A stretch of 64,000 nt of DNA from Pseudomonas vranovensis DSM 16006 (GTDB lineage: Bacteria > Pseudomonadota > Gammaproteobacteria > Pseudomonadales > Pseudomonadaceae), in the NCBI RefSeq assembly GCF_000425805.1, contig NZ_KE384454.1, forward strand, positions 164,674-228,673, read 5' to 3'. Under the pieces are notes generated by a model that saw nothing but the letters and a program-made list of their open reading frames with translations, did no database searches and was not told the origin of the DNA. Both the position numbers and the translations under genes were made by a program. Positions 16,969 to 24,463 of the stretch are shown piece by piece. The stretch's first letter is position 1. Every line of letters starts with the position of its first letter.

Positions 16969-16985
16969 AGCAGAAGGTGTGCCGG
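16969..16985 (-). promoter_or_regulatory. sigma-54 promoter of the fap operon
   Basis: Read leftward, CCGGCACACCTTCTGCT has the essential GG-N10-GC spacing and GGCAC/TGC blocks of a -24/-12 promoter. It lies 54 bases upstream of the fapA GTG and the transcript would start near 16957. Together with the neighbouring enhancer-binding protein gene this makes fap control by RpoN likely. Confidence 0.75.
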
Positions 16986-17039
16986 TTTTGATTTATTGTT
17001 GAAAATCAATGAACTGGCTTTATTTGTCGTGGGGGTCAA

Positions 17040-17053
17040 AAAAAAGTTGTAAC
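17040..17053. promoter_or_regulatory. 14-bp box AAAAAAGTTGTAAC, copy 2 (candidate fap enhancer)
   Basis: This is an exact copy of the 10078-10091 box. It is centred about 90 bases upstream of the predicted fapA start site, a usual place for an enhancer-binding protein site. The remainder of the fapA upstream region (16916-17241) shows no gene; an AT-rich stretch around 16988-17030 could help bending. Confidence 0.5.
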
Positions 17054-17241
17054 GCAGCCGAGACACAGGGCGCGTGCGCACAGTGATTTTGCGGGCGCCA
17101 GGGCGCTTCAACGGTCCCGCAGGTCGACTGTTTCAGGTGGTTAACACATTTGCCTGTAAACGCGTTGGCCGCTTTAGATCGCGGGTTTGCGTGGCGGCGA
17201 GTGTTTCAGAAGTGGACAATTTGTCGCAGGGCGAACGGGGC

Positions 17242-17766
17242 TCAGGCCTGCAGCAAGCGGCTTACCGCCTCAAACACAGCGTATTTGCGCTGCTCCCAAT
17301 TACCTTGCACTACCTCGAAGGGCTGCTGGTGCATCGACAACCAGTCGTGAATAGCCTGGAAAAACGCCTGGCGCTCGGTCAGTTGCGGCTGGCAGCGTTG
17401 CCCATCGTCGTGCCAGGGGATGGCGTCGGGGCAAAGCAGTACGTGCAGGTCGTAATGGCGCGCCAACAACGCCTCTTCGAGCCACGCCGGGCAATCGCCA
17501 AACAGCGTGCGACTCCAGAGCATATTGCTCAACAGGTGCGTATCGAGGATCAACAGCGAAGGCTGCCTGGCACGAGCGGCATCTTCCCAGGCCAATTGGC
17601 CACGCGCGATCGCCGGTATGTCGGCATAGCAGGTGTCCCGGCGATGTTCGTCGATGAAGTAACGCACATATTCGCCCACCTGCTCACCACCGAAATGCGC
17701 CTGGAGCTCGCCACTGAGCCAGCTTTTTCCGCTGGACTCGGGGCCGGTGAGGACCACAACCTTCAT
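17242..17766 (-). CDS. NadR-like ribosylnicotinamide kinase (AAA ATPase)
   Basis: The 174-residue protein is a P-loop kinase with Walker A GPESSGKS (residues 8-15) and the NadR C-terminal domain pattern: EYVRYFIDEHR, ILDTHLLSNMLWS, and DIPWHDDGQR-like (here DAIPWHDDGQR). In NadR this domain phosphorylates nicotinamide riboside to NMN. Here it is a stand-alone kinase with no adenylyltransferase or DNA-binding domain. Its ATG overlaps the pnuC stop by four bases, so the pair forms a nicotinamide riboside uptake-and-trap operon. The reaction is inferred from family and partner. Confidence 0.85.
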   Translation of the reverse strand: MKVVVLTGPESSGKSWLSGELQAHFGGEQVGEYVRYFIDEHRRDTCYADIPAIARGQLAWEDAARARQPSLLILDTHLLSNMLWSRTLFGDCPAWLEEALLARHYDLHVLLCPDAIPWHDDGQRCQPQLTERQAFFQAIHDWLSMHQQPFEVVQGNWEQRKYAVFEAVSRLLQA

Positions 17767-18329
17767 GCGCTCACCAACGCAGGATCACGCCGCCATTGCC
17801 GCCAGCCTTGCACCGCGATCAGGGTGAACAGGGCATAGAGTGCGGCGGTCAAGTACAAGCCCTTGTACAGGAACAGGCCAACGAAAATCACATCCAGCAC
17901 GATCCACAGCGGCCAGCACTGCACGCGTTTTTGTGCCATCCACCATTGCGCCACCAGGCTGAAGCCGGTCAGGGCGGCATCCAGCCAGGGCTGGGCAGCA
18001 TCGGTCCAGGTGGCCATTGCGGCACCCAGGGCCAGGCTGCCGAGCAAGCCCAGGCCCAGGCTGAAGAGCATCGGCTGGGTGTCCAGGTAAGTGACCTGGC
18101 GTGCCTGGCGCTTGCTGTCCGGGCGGGTCCACTGCCACCAGCCATAGAGTTGCAGCACGGCATAGACCAGTTGCAGGAGCATGTCCGAATACAGCTTCAC
18201 GTCATAGAACACCCAGGTGTACAGCAGCACCATCACCAGGCCGATCGGCCAGCACCAGGGGTTTTGCCGGGTGGTGAGCCAAACGGCGATAACGCCGAGC
18301 ACGGCGGCGAACAGTTCGAGGCCGGACAT
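17763..18329 (-). CDS. pnuC: nicotinamide riboside transporter PnuC
   Basis: The 188-residue membrane protein has about seven hydrophobic segments and PnuC motifs: WLTTRQNPWCWPIGLVMVLL near residue 18, LQLYGWWQWTRP near 60 and KRVQCWPLWIVLDVI near 134. PnuC carries nicotinamide riboside by facilitated diffusion, and the kinase encoded next phosphorylates it to hold it in the cell. AAGGAA lies seven bases before the ATG. No riboswitch was recognised upstream. Confidence 0.92.
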   Translation of the reverse strand: MSGLELFAAVLGVIAVWLTTRQNPWCWPIGLVMVLLYTWVFYDVKLYSDMLLQLVYAVLQLYGWWQWTRPDSKRQARQVTYLDTQPMLFSLGLGLLGSLALGAAMATWTDAAQPWLDAALTGFSLVAQWWMAQKRVQCWPLWIVLDVIFVGLFLYKGLYLTAALYALFTLIAVQGWRQWRRDPALVSA

Positions 18330-18457
18330 CGGCGTTCCTTGGCTGTTTAGGAGAGGGCAGGGATTGTAACCGCTGGCGCAGCGTTTGCCGACTCAACGCG
18401 CAGGTGCATATGCGGATTCAACCAGCAGCGTTTAGCCCGCAGGTCTGCTAGGATTTC

Positions 18458-18487
18458 GGCCCCCCGAAGGCGAACCTTCCGGGGGCT
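18458..18487. other. strong stem-loop upstream of uppP
   Basis: GGCCCCCCGAAGG pairs with CCTTCCGGGGGCT around a CGAA loop, with one C-C mismatch. It lies in the 279-base gap between the divergent pnuC and uppP genes, 120 bases before uppP. There is no upstream gene on the plus strand for it to terminate, so it may be a leader structure or a small RNA end. A TATAAA (18566-18571) nearer uppP is a possible -10. Confidence 0.5.
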
Positions 18488-18608
18488 GAACTTTTCGGCC
18501 GACTTTGCGACCAACAGTCGCTGTACAACGGCCGGGCATTCGAATCGCCATGCGCTTGTAGACACTATAAAGGGGGCATGCCTGAGGGCATCGCTTCGTG
18601 GGGGAATA

Positions 18609-19439
18609 ATGGATCTTTGGACTGGCCTGCAGGCCGTCATACTGGGTATTGTCGAAGGCTTGACCGAGTTCTTGCCGATTTCCAGCACCGGTCACCAGAT
18701 CGTGGTTGCAGACCTGATCAACTTCGGTGGTGAGCGGGCAATGGCCTTCAACATCATCATTCAGCTGGGCGCAATCCTGGCGGTGGTGTGGGAGTTTCGC
18801 CGCAAGATCTTCGACGTGGTGCTGGGATTGCCCAAAGAGCGACAGGCCCAGCGTTTTACCGCCAACCTGCTGATCGCGTTCCTGCCGGCGGTGGTGCTGG
18901 GGGTACTGTTCGCCGATGTGATTCACCATTACCTGTTCAACCCCATCACCGTGGCCGTGGCCCTGGTCGTCGGCGGGGTGATCATGCTCTGGGCAGAGCG
19001 GCGCGAGCACGTCATCACGGTCGAGCAAGTCGATGACATGCGCTGGACCGATGCCCTCAAGATCGGCTTTGCCCAGTGCCTTGCCATGGTCCCGGGTACT
19101 TCGCGTTCCGGTTCGACCATTATCGGCGGGCTGCTGTTCGGCCTGTCGCGCAAGGCGGCCACCGAGTTCTCGTTCTTCCTGGCCATGCCGACCATGGTGG
19201 GTGCGGCGGTGTACTCGGGCTACAAGTACCGTGAGCTGTTCCAGCCGGGTGACTTCCCGGTGTTCGCCATCGGCTTTGTGGTGTCGTTCATCTTCGCCAT
19301 GATCGCCGTGCGCGGGCTGCTCAAGTTCATTGCCAACCACAGCTACGCGATGTTCGCCTGGTACCGCATAGTCTTCGGCTTGATCATCCTGGCCACCTGG
19401 CAGTTCGGTTGGGTCGATTGGGCTACCGCGCAAGGTTGA
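18609..19439 (+). CDS. uppP: undecaprenyl-diphosphatase (BacA/UppP)
   Basis: The 276-residue polytopic inner-membrane enzyme dephosphorylates undecaprenyl pyrophosphate to recycle the peptidoglycan lipid carrier, and gives bacitracin tolerance. Both active-site motifs are clear: EGLTEFLPISSTGH (residues 17-30) and the VPGTSRSGSTIIGG motif near 162. GGGGG four bases before the ATG is the binding site. The next gene begins four bases after its stop, suggesting cotranscription. Confidence 0.95.
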   Translation: MDLWTGLQAVILGIVEGLTEFLPISSTGHQIVVADLINFGGERAMAFNIIIQLGAILAVVWEFRRKIFDVVLGLPKERQAQRFTANLLIAFLPAVVLGVLFADVIHHYLFNPITVAVALVVGGVIMLWAERREHVITVEQVDDMRWTDALKIGFAQCLAMVPGTSRSGSTIIGGLLFGLSRKAATEFSFFLAMPTMVGAAVYSGYKYRELFQPGDFPVFAIGFVVSFIFAMIAVRGLLKFIANHSYAMFAWYRIVFGLIILATWQFGWVDWATAQG

Positions 19440-19443
19440 TACG

Positions 19444-19890
19444 ATGAGCCGTGGGCAAAACCCTGCGCACCGTGCCGGGCGCGACAATGGCAGCGTTCAG
19501 CACCTGCGCAGCAAACTGCTGGTGTTTGGCTGCCTGTGCCTGTTGCCGCTGGGCGGGGCGCTGCAGATGGTGCTGAGCGGACAGTCCTGGTTGCCCGCGG
19601 TGGCCTATCCGTTGGCAAGCCTGGTGACGTTTGCGCTCTATTGGCGTGACAAGCAACAGGCCCGCAACCAGGCCAGGCGCACACCCGAGAAGGTGTTGCA
19701 CGCCAGTGAACTGTGTGGCGGCTGGCCGGGTGCGTTGCTGGCCCAGCAGCGGTTCCGGCATAAAACCCGCAAGTTGTCGTTCCAGCTGACGTTCTGGGCC
19801 ATTGTCGCCTTGCATCAGTTGTTCTGGATCGATCAAGTGTTGCTGGACGGTCGCTGGCTGGGCAGCGCCCTCGGGCCGCTGCTCAGATAA
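19444..19890 (+). CDS. DUF1294 membrane protein
   Basis: The 148-residue protein has three or four hydrophobic segments and the DUF1294 hallmark PEKVLHASELCGGWPGALLA followed by QQRFRHKTRK. Many relatives carry a cold-shock domain in front; this one does not, having only a short basic N-terminus. Function unknown. It follows uppP by four bases. Its end overlaps the end of the convergent MmcQ-like gene by eight bases. Confidence 0.85.
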   Translation: MSRGQNPAHRAGRDNGSVQHLRSKLLVFGCLCLLPLGGALQMVLSGQSWLPAVAYPLASLVTFALYWRDKQQARNQARRTPEKVLHASELCGGWPGALLAQQRFRHKTRKLSFQLTFWAIVALHQLFWIDQVLLDGRWLGSALGPLLR

Positions 19891-20242
19891 GCAGTCCTGG
19901 CTGCAGGCGCTTGGGCAGGCGCCTGACCACCAGTTGATGGGAGCGCTGCAGCAGGTCGCAGAGTTCCTCGCGGCCCATGGGGTAGGGTGGCGCCAGGCTG
20001 ATCCAGTGCGCCCGCGCCAGGTAAGGCGCCGGGCGTACGCCGGGGCGATCGACATAACCCAGGAACAGTTCAGCCTCGACCTTGAACGAAAGGCCAGCAC
20101 CGGCCAGGTCCAGTACCGCAAACATCTTGTTGCCAGCCACCGAGAACACCCGCACACCACCCCATTTGTAGTCTTCCCGCGCACCGGGCAGGCCCAGGCA
20201 GAAGTCCACCACCTGCGCTTCGCTCATTTTTCGTTCAGACAT
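19883..20242 (-). CDS. MmcQ/YjbR family protein
   Basis: The 119-residue protein has the YjbR-like fold pattern: FCLGLPGAREDYKWGGVRVF near the start, NKMFAVLDL, FKVEAELFLGYVDRPGVRPAPYL and a C-terminal helix with SHQLVVRRLPKR. Some relatives are called DNA-binding, but evidence for a function is slim. The first ATG is favoured by GGGGAG five bases upstream. It overlaps the end of the LysR gene by eight bases and is probably cotranscribed with it. Confidence 0.85.
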   Translation of the reverse strand: MSERKMSEAQVVDFCLGLPGAREDYKWGGVRVFSVAGNKMFAVLDLAGAGLSFKVEAELFLGYVDRPGVRPAPYLARAHWISLAPPYPMGREELCDLLQRSHQLVVRRLPKRLQPGLLI

Positions 20243-21143
20243 AACGCTCCCCACATTCGGCAAAAGACGCCACCAGGTGATCGATCCACACCCGCACCGC
20301 AGGCAACAGGCCGCGCCGATGCGGATAGACCGCCTGCAGATAGCCCCCGGGCAGCGACCAGTCTGGCAGCAGGCGCACCAGCTCGCCACGGGCCAGTTCC
20401 TCTTCGCAGTGCATGATCGGCAGGGCGGTAAAGCCAAGGCCTGCCATCGCTGCAGCCTTGCGCACGACAAAATCATCAATGGCCAGGCGCGCCTCCATAG
20501 CCAGTTCCTGCTTGCGGCCCTGCGCGTCGAGCAGGCGCAAATGTACGAGGCGGTCGGCGTCTGTGGCACCCAGCACCGCCAGCCCGGCCAGGTCATCGGG
20601 CGTAGTCGGAGCATGGGCGGCGGCGAACGCCGGCGCTGCCACCAGGTACATCTGCGCCTGGCGCAAGCGCCGGGTGACCAGGGCCGGGTCTTCATCGCCC
20701 AGGTCGCGCACGCGCAAGGCCACATCGATGCCTTCGGTGATCAGGTCGACCCGGCGGTTGAGCAGGATCATGTCCAGCTGTACCTGGGGGTACAACGCCA
20801 GAAACTGGCTGATGACCTGCGGCAGCAGCGTGTGGGCCAAGCCCACCGGGCAGGACACCCGCAAGCGGCCGCGTGGCTCGCTGGTCATGGTCGCCACCGC
20901 TTCATCGGCCATTTCGGCCTCCAGCAGCATGGCCTGGCAGTGGCGCAGGTAGCGTTCGCCCACCGCAGTCAACTTCAGTTGCCGGGTGGTGCGCTGCAAC
21001 AGGCGCGTGCCCAGGCGCTCTTCCAGCTCGGCAATGCGCCGGGACAGGCGCGACTTGGGGATACCGAGCAGGCGCCCGGCGGCAGCAAAGCCACCGGCTT
21101 CAACCACACGGGCGAAGTAGAAGAGGTCATTGAGGTCCTGCAT
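20235..21143 (-). CDS. LysR-family regulator, divergent to azoR
   Basis: The 302-residue regulator has an N-terminal winged helix-turn-helix (residues 1-60, including FAAAGRLLGIPKSRLSRRIAELE) and a type 2 periplasmic-binding-like effector domain. The CrgA/AaeR-like branch is suggested by the domain pattern (GRLRVSCPVGLAHTLLPQVI). The start at MQDLND is set by GGAG seven bases upstream; an ATG four codons earlier has no site. It is divergent from azoR across 128 bases holding a perfect inverted repeat, so it probably controls azoR and itself. Confidence 0.88.
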   Translation of the reverse strand: MQDLNDLFYFARVVEAGGFAAAGRLLGIPKSRLSRRIAELEERLGTRLLQRTTRQLKLTAVGERYLRHCQAMLLEAEMADEAVATMTSEPRGRLRVSCPVGLAHTLLPQVISQFLALYPQVQLDMILLNRRVDLITEGIDVALRVRDLGDEDPALVTRRLRQAQMYLVAAPAFAAAHAPTTPDDLAGLAVLGATDADRLVHLRLLDAQGRKQELAMEARLAIDDFVVRKAAAMAGLGFTALPIMHCEEELARGELVRLLPDWSLPGGYLQAVYPHRRGLLPAVRVWIDHLVASFAECGERYV

Positions 21144-21154
21144 GGCTCGCTCCA

Positions 21155-21174
21155 TTGTCCTGCCAGTAGGACAA
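21155..21174. promoter_or_regulatory. probable LysR operator
   Basis: TTGTCCT-N6-AGGACAA is a perfect 7+7 inverted repeat, 12 bases upstream of the LysR start codon. A second, partial site (AGTAGGATTGTCC, about 21215-21227) lies nearer azoR. This two-site arrangement is common for LysR autoregulation with activation or repression of the divergent gene. Confidence 0.65.
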
Positions 21175-21271
21175 ACTAACGCATTTTTGCTGTCTTATCA
21201 GCTATTCGCTGCTCAAGTAGGATTGTCCCCATCGTGATCGCCCCGATGCGGTCTTCATTCAGGAGAGTCCC

Positions 21272-21883
21272 ATGAAACTGTTGCACATCGATTCGAGCAT
21301 CCTGGGCGACAATTCCGCCTCCCGTCAGCTGAGCCGCAGCGTGGTCGAGGCCTGGAAAGCCGCCGACCCTTCCGTTGAAGTGGTCTACCGTGACCTGGCC
21401 GCCGACGCCATCAGCCATTTCTCCGCCGCTACCCTGGTGGCTGCCGGCACTCCACAAGACCTGCGCGATGCTGCCCAGCAGCACGAAGCCCAACTGAGCG
21501 CCGAAACCCTGCAGGAGTTCCTGGACGCCGACGCCGTGGTGATCGGCGCGCCGATGTACAACTTCACCGTACCGACCCAGCTCAAGGCCTGGATCGACCG
21601 CGTTGCGGTGGCCGGCAAGACCTTCCGCTATACCGAAGCCGGCCCTGAAGGCCTGTGCGGTGACAAGAAAGTCATCCTGGTGTCCACCGCCGGTGGTCTG
21701 CATGCGGGCCAGCCGACCGGTGTCGGCCACGAGGAGTTCCTCAAGGTGTTCCTGGGCTTTATCGGCGTCACCGACCTTGAAATCGTCCGTGCCCACGGCC
21801 TGGCCTACGGCGACGAGCCACGCGCCAATGCCATGAGCGCCGCCCAGCAGCAGATCAGCAACGAGTTGTTCGCCGCCGCTTGA
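21272..21883 (+). CDS. azoR: FMN-dependent NADH-azoreductase
   Basis: The 203-residue flavodoxin-like enzyme reduces quinones and azo compounds with NAD(P)H. Family motifs include the FMN phosphate loop (HIDSSILGDNSASRQLS, residues 5-21), the GAPMYNFTVPTQLKAWIDRV segment and the STAGGLHAG loop. Length is normal. It is preceded by AGGAGAG and followed by a strong terminator. The divergent LysR gene probably regulates it in response to a quinone or electrophile; that link is inference. Confidence 0.94.
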   Translation: MKLLHIDSSILGDNSASRQLSRSVVEAWKAADPSVEVVYRDLAADAISHFSAATLVAAGTPQDLRDAAQQHEAQLSAETLQEFLDADAVVIGAPMYNFTVPTQLKAWIDRVAVAGKTFRYTEAGPEGLCGDKKVILVSTAGGLHAGQPTGVGHEEFLKVFLGFIGVTDLEIVRAHGLAYGDEPRANAMSAAQQQISNELFAAA

Positions 21884-21904
21884 TCCGCGACCGCGCACTA
21901 CCCG

Positions 21905-21939
21905 AACCGACAGCAGGCCTGGCTTGCTGTCGGTTTTTT
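21905..21939 (+). terminator. intrinsic terminator after azoR
   Basis: AACCGACAGCA pairs perfectly with TGCTGTCGGTT around a nine-base loop and is followed by a T6 tract. It ends the azoR transcript 22 bases after the stop. Confidence 0.92.
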
Positions 21940-22024
21940 CATTGAGCTTTCATCTGCGCCCATGGGCCCGGCGATATGCTGGCGATATGCCCGGTAGTGC
22001 CGGGGGCGGGTGAGGTGAGGGCTG

Positions 22025-23056
22025 ATGCGTATCGTGGCGGCGTTCTGTGTGCTGTGGCTGCTGGGCCTGGCGGCGGGAGTACGGGCAGAGCCCGTGCAGC
22101 ACTGGAGCGTCGGCTTGCACCGCATGCAGTTCGCAGATCCGCTCGATGCCCGGCCGGTACAGGCGCTGGCGTTCTATCCCTCCAGCGGCCCGGAACGCAG
22201 CAGCCGGATCGATGGCTATCGGGTGGAGGCGTTTGAAGGTGCGCCAGTGGTGATAGGGCGCTATCCCTTGTTGATGCTGTCCCACGGCAACACCGGCTCG
22301 CCGCTGGCCCTGCACGACCTGGCCACGGCCCTGGCACGTCGGGGCTTCGTGGTGGTGGCCGTGACTCACCCAGGCGACAACGCCCATGACCACAGTCGGC
22401 TGGGCACCTTGAGCAATCTTTACGGGCGGCCGTTGCAGATCAGTGCCGCGATCACCACCAGCCTTGCCGACCCCTTTCTGGCACCGTATATCCGTGGTGA
22501 GAGGGTGGGGGTGATTGGATACTCCGCCGGCGGTGAAACGGCCCTGATACTGTCCGGGGCGCACCCTGACCTTGAACGTTTGCATCGCTATTGCCAGGAG
22601 CACCCTCGCGATTCCGACGCCTGCAAGACCAACGGAGTGCTGATTGCCGATCGCGCCGACCTTGCCGCCGAGGCCGACCCCCGGGTACATGCCTTGCTGT
22701 TGATGGCGCCGCTGAGCCTGATGTTCGGTCGCCAGGCACTGGCACAGGTGAAGGTGCCGGCATTGATCTACAGCGGCGACAACGACCAGTTGCTTTCCAT
22801 CGAGAAGAACGCCCAGGCGCTGGCCCGCAAGTTGCCGGTCACGCCCAACTACCGGCTGCTGGCCGGCGCCGGGCACTTCGTGTTCATGGCTCCGTGTGAC
22901 GAGGAGCAGCGCCACCACATGGCGGCGCTGTGCAACGACCCCGACGGCGTCGACCGTGAAGACATCCACCTTTCACTGCAGGCCGAGGCTGCGCACTTTT
23001 TTGCCCGTACCCTGGGCCGGCCCCGGCGCGTCGGGCTGGATACCGCCGATCAGTGA
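22025..23056 (+). CDS. secreted alpha/beta hydrolase (dienelactone hydrolase-like)
   Basis: The 343-residue protein has a signal peptide (cleavage after GVRA) and an alpha/beta-hydrolase fold. The oxyanion region is MLSHGNTGSPLAL, the nucleophile elbow GYSAGGE (Ser near 165), a probable acid lies in SGDNDQLL and the catalytic His in GAGHFVF. Its class resembles PAF-acetylhydrolase/dienelactone hydrolase-like proteins; the substrate is unknown. GAGG precedes the ATG. Its end overlaps the convergent MFS gene by seven bases. Confidence 0.82.
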   Translation: MRIVAAFCVLWLLGLAAGVRAEPVQHWSVGLHRMQFADPLDARPVQALAFYPSSGPERSSRIDGYRVEAFEGAPVVIGRYPLLMLSHGNTGSPLALHDLATALARRGFVVVAVTHPGDNAHDHSRLGTLSNLYGRPLQISAAITTSLADPFLAPYIRGERVGVIGYSAGGETALILSGAHPDLERLHRYCQEHPRDSDACKTNGVLIADRADLAAEADPRVHALLLMAPLSLMFGRQALAQVKVPALIYSGDNDQLLSIEKNAQALARKLPVTPNYRLLAGAGHFVFMAPCDEEQRHHMAALCNDPDGVDREDIHLSLQAEAAHFFARTLGRPRRVGLDTADQ

Positions 23057-24240
23057 GCGCGGGCGCGCTGCGACAGGGTCAGGGCCAGGCCGACACCGGC
23101 CAGCGACAGCAGGGCGGCGATGCAGAAGATCCAGGCATAGCCCAGATGCACGGCAATTGCTCCCATCAAGGGGCCGGAGATCGCCAGTGCCAGATCGAAA
23201 AAAACGGCGTAGGCACCCAGCCCGGCACCCCGACTGGACACTGGCACCTGCTTGATGGCTTCGACCCCCAGTGCCGGGTACACCAGCGATAGGCCAAAAC
23301 CGGCCAGGCCTGCACCCAGCAATGCCAGTGCCGGGTTCGGGGCCAGCCACAGGAGTGCCAGGCCCAGAGCCTCAGTGGCCATGCAGGCCATTGCCACCTG
23401 GTAGCCGCCAAAACGGTTCACCGCGTTGACAAACAGTAGCCGCGAAATGATGAAGCACACGCCGAAGGCGCTCAGGCACCAGGCCGCACCGCTCCAGCCT
23501 TGCTCCAGGTAGAACAGGGTCACGAAGGTGGTCAGGGTGCCGTACCCGATCGAGGCCAGCGTCAGGCCTACCCCGCACGGCGCGACCCGGCCAAAGGCCG
23601 CCCAGAACGGCAGGCGTTCACCGCGCACCACGGGTAGCGAGGGTTTGTTGCGGATCACCAGCAGCGCCAGGGCTGCAAGCGCAGTGAGTACCAGCCCCAG
23701 GCTGGCGAAGTTCACCTGGTCGGCCAGCATCACCCCAAGCGGTGCACCGATGGCGATGGCGCCGTACGAGGCTACGCCGTTCCAGGAAATCACCCGGGCC
23801 GTGTTCTCGGCACCCACTGCGCCGATACCCCAGCTCAAGGTGGCAACACCGATCAGCCCCTGGGCCAGGCCCAGCAACACGCGGCCAGCGAGTAGCACCA
23901 GCAGGCTCAACAGTGGCAGCTCGACCGTCAGTGCAGAAGCTGTGGTGAGTGCGCCGCTGGCGGCAATGCCGATCAAGCCGTAGGTAATTGCCCGTTTGGT
24001 GCCCTGGCCATCGGCGACACGGCCAGCCATGGGGCGGCTGAGCAGCGTGGCGAGGTACTGCAGGCCAATGGTCAAGCCGGCGATTACGGCGCTGAAACCC
24101 AGTTGGTCATGCACATAGCCTGGCAGCACTGCGATCGGCAGGCCGATACAGAGGAAGGCGATGAAGGTATAGAAGACGATCGAGAGGATCTGCAGGGTGA
24201 TCGACAGGGTACTGGCAGGGGCGGGTTGGTGCGCAGACAT
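23050..24240 (-). CDS. MFS transporter (YfcJ/YhhS-like)
   Basis: The 396-residue protein has twelve predicted membrane segments and the MFS motif A in the 2-3 loop (GRVADGQGTKRAI, near residue 77). Sequence style (SIVFYTFIAFLCIGLPIAVLP, LSRPMAGRVADGQGTK) is that of the YhhS/YfcJ drug and metabolite exporter group. The substrate cannot be told. It stands alone; upstream is a repeat pair and downstream it overlaps a convergent hydrolase gene. Confidence 0.87.
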   Translation of the reverse strand: MSAHQPAPASTLSITLQILSIVFYTFIAFLCIGLPIAVLPGYVHDQLGFSAVIAGLTIGLQYLATLLSRPMAGRVADGQGTKRAITYGLIGIAASGALTTASALTVELPLLSLLVLLAGRVLLGLAQGLIGVATLSWGIGAVGAENTARVISWNGVASYGAIAIGAPLGVMLADQVNFASLGLVLTALAALALLVIRNKPSLPVVRGERLPFWAAFGRVAPCGVGLTLASIGYGTLTTFVTLFYLEQGWSGAAWCLSAFGVCFIISRLLFVNAVNRFGGYQVAMACMATEALGLALLWLAPNPALALLGAGLAGFGLSLVYPALGVEAIKQVPVSSRGAGLGAYAVFFDLALAISGPLMGAIAVHLGYAWIFCIAALLSLAGVGLALTLSQRARAH

Positions 24241-24330
24241 GAGCTCGTTCGCTGGCGGGCGGAGGGAGAGGGCCCATGATCGCTGGCGGCGAGGATAAAA
24301 GAAAGCAGGCTAACTAATTTAAAACAATCG

Positions 24331-24456
24331 CGCCGTAGCGGCTGCCGAGGTACGCGGTGCGATCGACTGCCACGCGGTCGTTATCCAGTCACACTGATGG
24401 TGCTGAATGACGACCGCTTCGCGGCCGATCGCAGCCTGGTGGCAGCCGCTACAGGC
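24331..24456. repeat. dispersed palindromic repeat, inverted pair (copy 2)
   Basis: Two inverted copies face each other: CGTAGCGGCTGCCGAGG with GATCGACTGC (24333-24382), and its reverse form GACCGCTTCGCGGCCGATCG with GGCAGCCGCTACAGG (24410-24456). They fill most of the gap between ybiT's 3' end and the MFS gene start. Such back-to-back pairs can fold into a long hairpin. Confidence 0.7.
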
Positions 24457-24463
24457 GAGTGCT

